Shown here in pieces: positions 6,993 through 7,183 of a stretch of 7,183 bases of DNA. A program made the translations under genes and the position numbers. Below the pieces are notes generated by a model that did no database searches, had not been told where the DNA came from, and saw only the letters and a program-made list of their open reading frames with translations. The number at the start of each line of letters is the position of its first letter. Positions within the stretch are counted from its first letter, which is position 1. Origin of the DNA: an uncultured Tidjanibacter sp. (lineage in GTDB: Bacteria > Bacteroidota > Bacteroidia > Bacteroidales > Rikenellaceae); assembly GCA_934663885.1 (NCBI GenBank), contig CAKUKW010000106.1:1-7183 (forward strand), given 5' to 3'.

Positions 6993-7035
6993 AAAAATCA
7001 TCAAAAAATAACTAAAAAATCATTTCATTCAAAAA
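6993..7035. other. Phased A-tracts in the lpxC leader
   Basis: On the plus strand, A-tracts of 5, 6 and 6 bases lie at 6993-6997, 7003-7008 and 7014-7019, with centres 10.5 and 11 bases apart, close to one helical turn. A fourth tract at 7031-7035 is off phase. Phased A-tracts are known to bend DNA. They lie about 100 bases downstream of the candidate lpxC promoter start, inside the transcribed leader. Confidence 0.55.
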
Positions 7036-7121
7036 TTCAAGCAACCTCTGAAATTGTCATTTCCGGTTTGATGCAGACCAAATTAAGTCCCCAACCGTTT
7101 TCATATAACCTATTTTGCCTG

Positions 7122-7129
7122 CAAAGGTA
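7122..7129 (-). promoter_or_regulatory. Candidate -7 promoter element for lpxC-fabZ
   Basis: The minus strand reads TACCTTTG, an exact match to the Bacteroidetes -7 consensus TAnnTTTG, followed by GC-rich CAGGC. It is the only exact match on this strand in the non-coding stretch upstream of lpxC-fabZ. Transcription from near 7117 would give a leader of about 265 nt. No TTTG lies at the usual -33 distance. The rest of 7121-6850 holds only short reading frames and phased A-tracts; I see no tRNA or other gene in it. Confidence 0.5.
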
Positions 7130-7150
7130 TATATTTTTTGAAAGAAATCG

Positions 7151-7158
7151 TACTTTTG
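7151..7158 (+). promoter_or_regulatory. Candidate -7 element for a divergent gene beyond the window
   Basis: The plus strand reads TACTTTTG, also a match to TAnnTTTG, 21 bases from the minus-strand element at 7122-7129. It would drive a transcript leaving the window at 7183. No TTTG is found 19-21 bases upstream and the gene itself is not visible, so this stays tentative. Confidence 0.3.
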
Positions 7159-7183
7159 CGTTACTTTACAGATAAGCTACAGA

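Noticed and set aside
6972..7175. 67-codon plus-strand frame near the right edge
   Set aside because: It covers the candidate lpxC promoter and A-tract region, has no recognisable domain, lacks a convincing start context and has AT-driven composition (Lys, Ser, Phe).

Overview
The window looks like the chromosome of a Bacteroidota bacterium, most likely order Bacteroidales; the genus cannot be fixed from this sequence alone. Three things support this: a single-chain LpxC-FabZ fusion, which is typical of that phylum; an IF2 with a very long charged N-terminal linker; and upstream sequences that match the Bacteroidetes -7 consensus TAnnTTTG rather than an E. coli-type -10 box. All five recognised genes lie on the minus strand, so transcription runs from high to low coordinates.

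Layout from upstream to downstream. 7183-6850: a 334-base stretch with no recognised gene. It holds a candidate promoter towards lpxC-fabZ, a second candidate promoter facing out of the window on the plus strand, several very short reading frames and a run of phased A-tracts. 6849-5461: bifunctional lpxC-fabZ. 5460-5307: spacer with two adjacent hairpins just after the stop codon and a candidate promoter for lpxA. 5306-4506: lpxA. 4505-4222: spacer with an AT-rich heptamer array, a candidate promoter and a GC-rich, foldable leader. 4221-3754: rimP. 3702-2473: nusA. 2413-1: infB, cut by the window edge and missing its C-terminal part.

The genes form two functional blocks. LpxA, LpxC and FabZ work at the branch point between lipid A and fatty acid synthesis. 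LpxA and LpxC carry out the first two steps on UDP-GlcNAc, while FabZ uses 3-hydroxyacyl-ACP, the same donor pool as LpxA. RimP (30S maturation), NusA (transcription elongation and termination) and IF2 (translation initiation) form the widely conserved rimP-nusA-infB operon. The gaps inside that operon are 51 and 59 bases and hold no TAnnTTTG match, which fits a single transcript.

The coding content is housekeeping and intact. I see no mobile element, CRISPR array, tRNA, rRNA or defence-like gene, and no clear new system. The more interesting material is in the three non-coding stretches: the structured rimP leader, the heptamer array with its distant inverted copy, the hairpin pair between lpxC-fabZ and lpxA, and the long lpxC leader with small reading frames.
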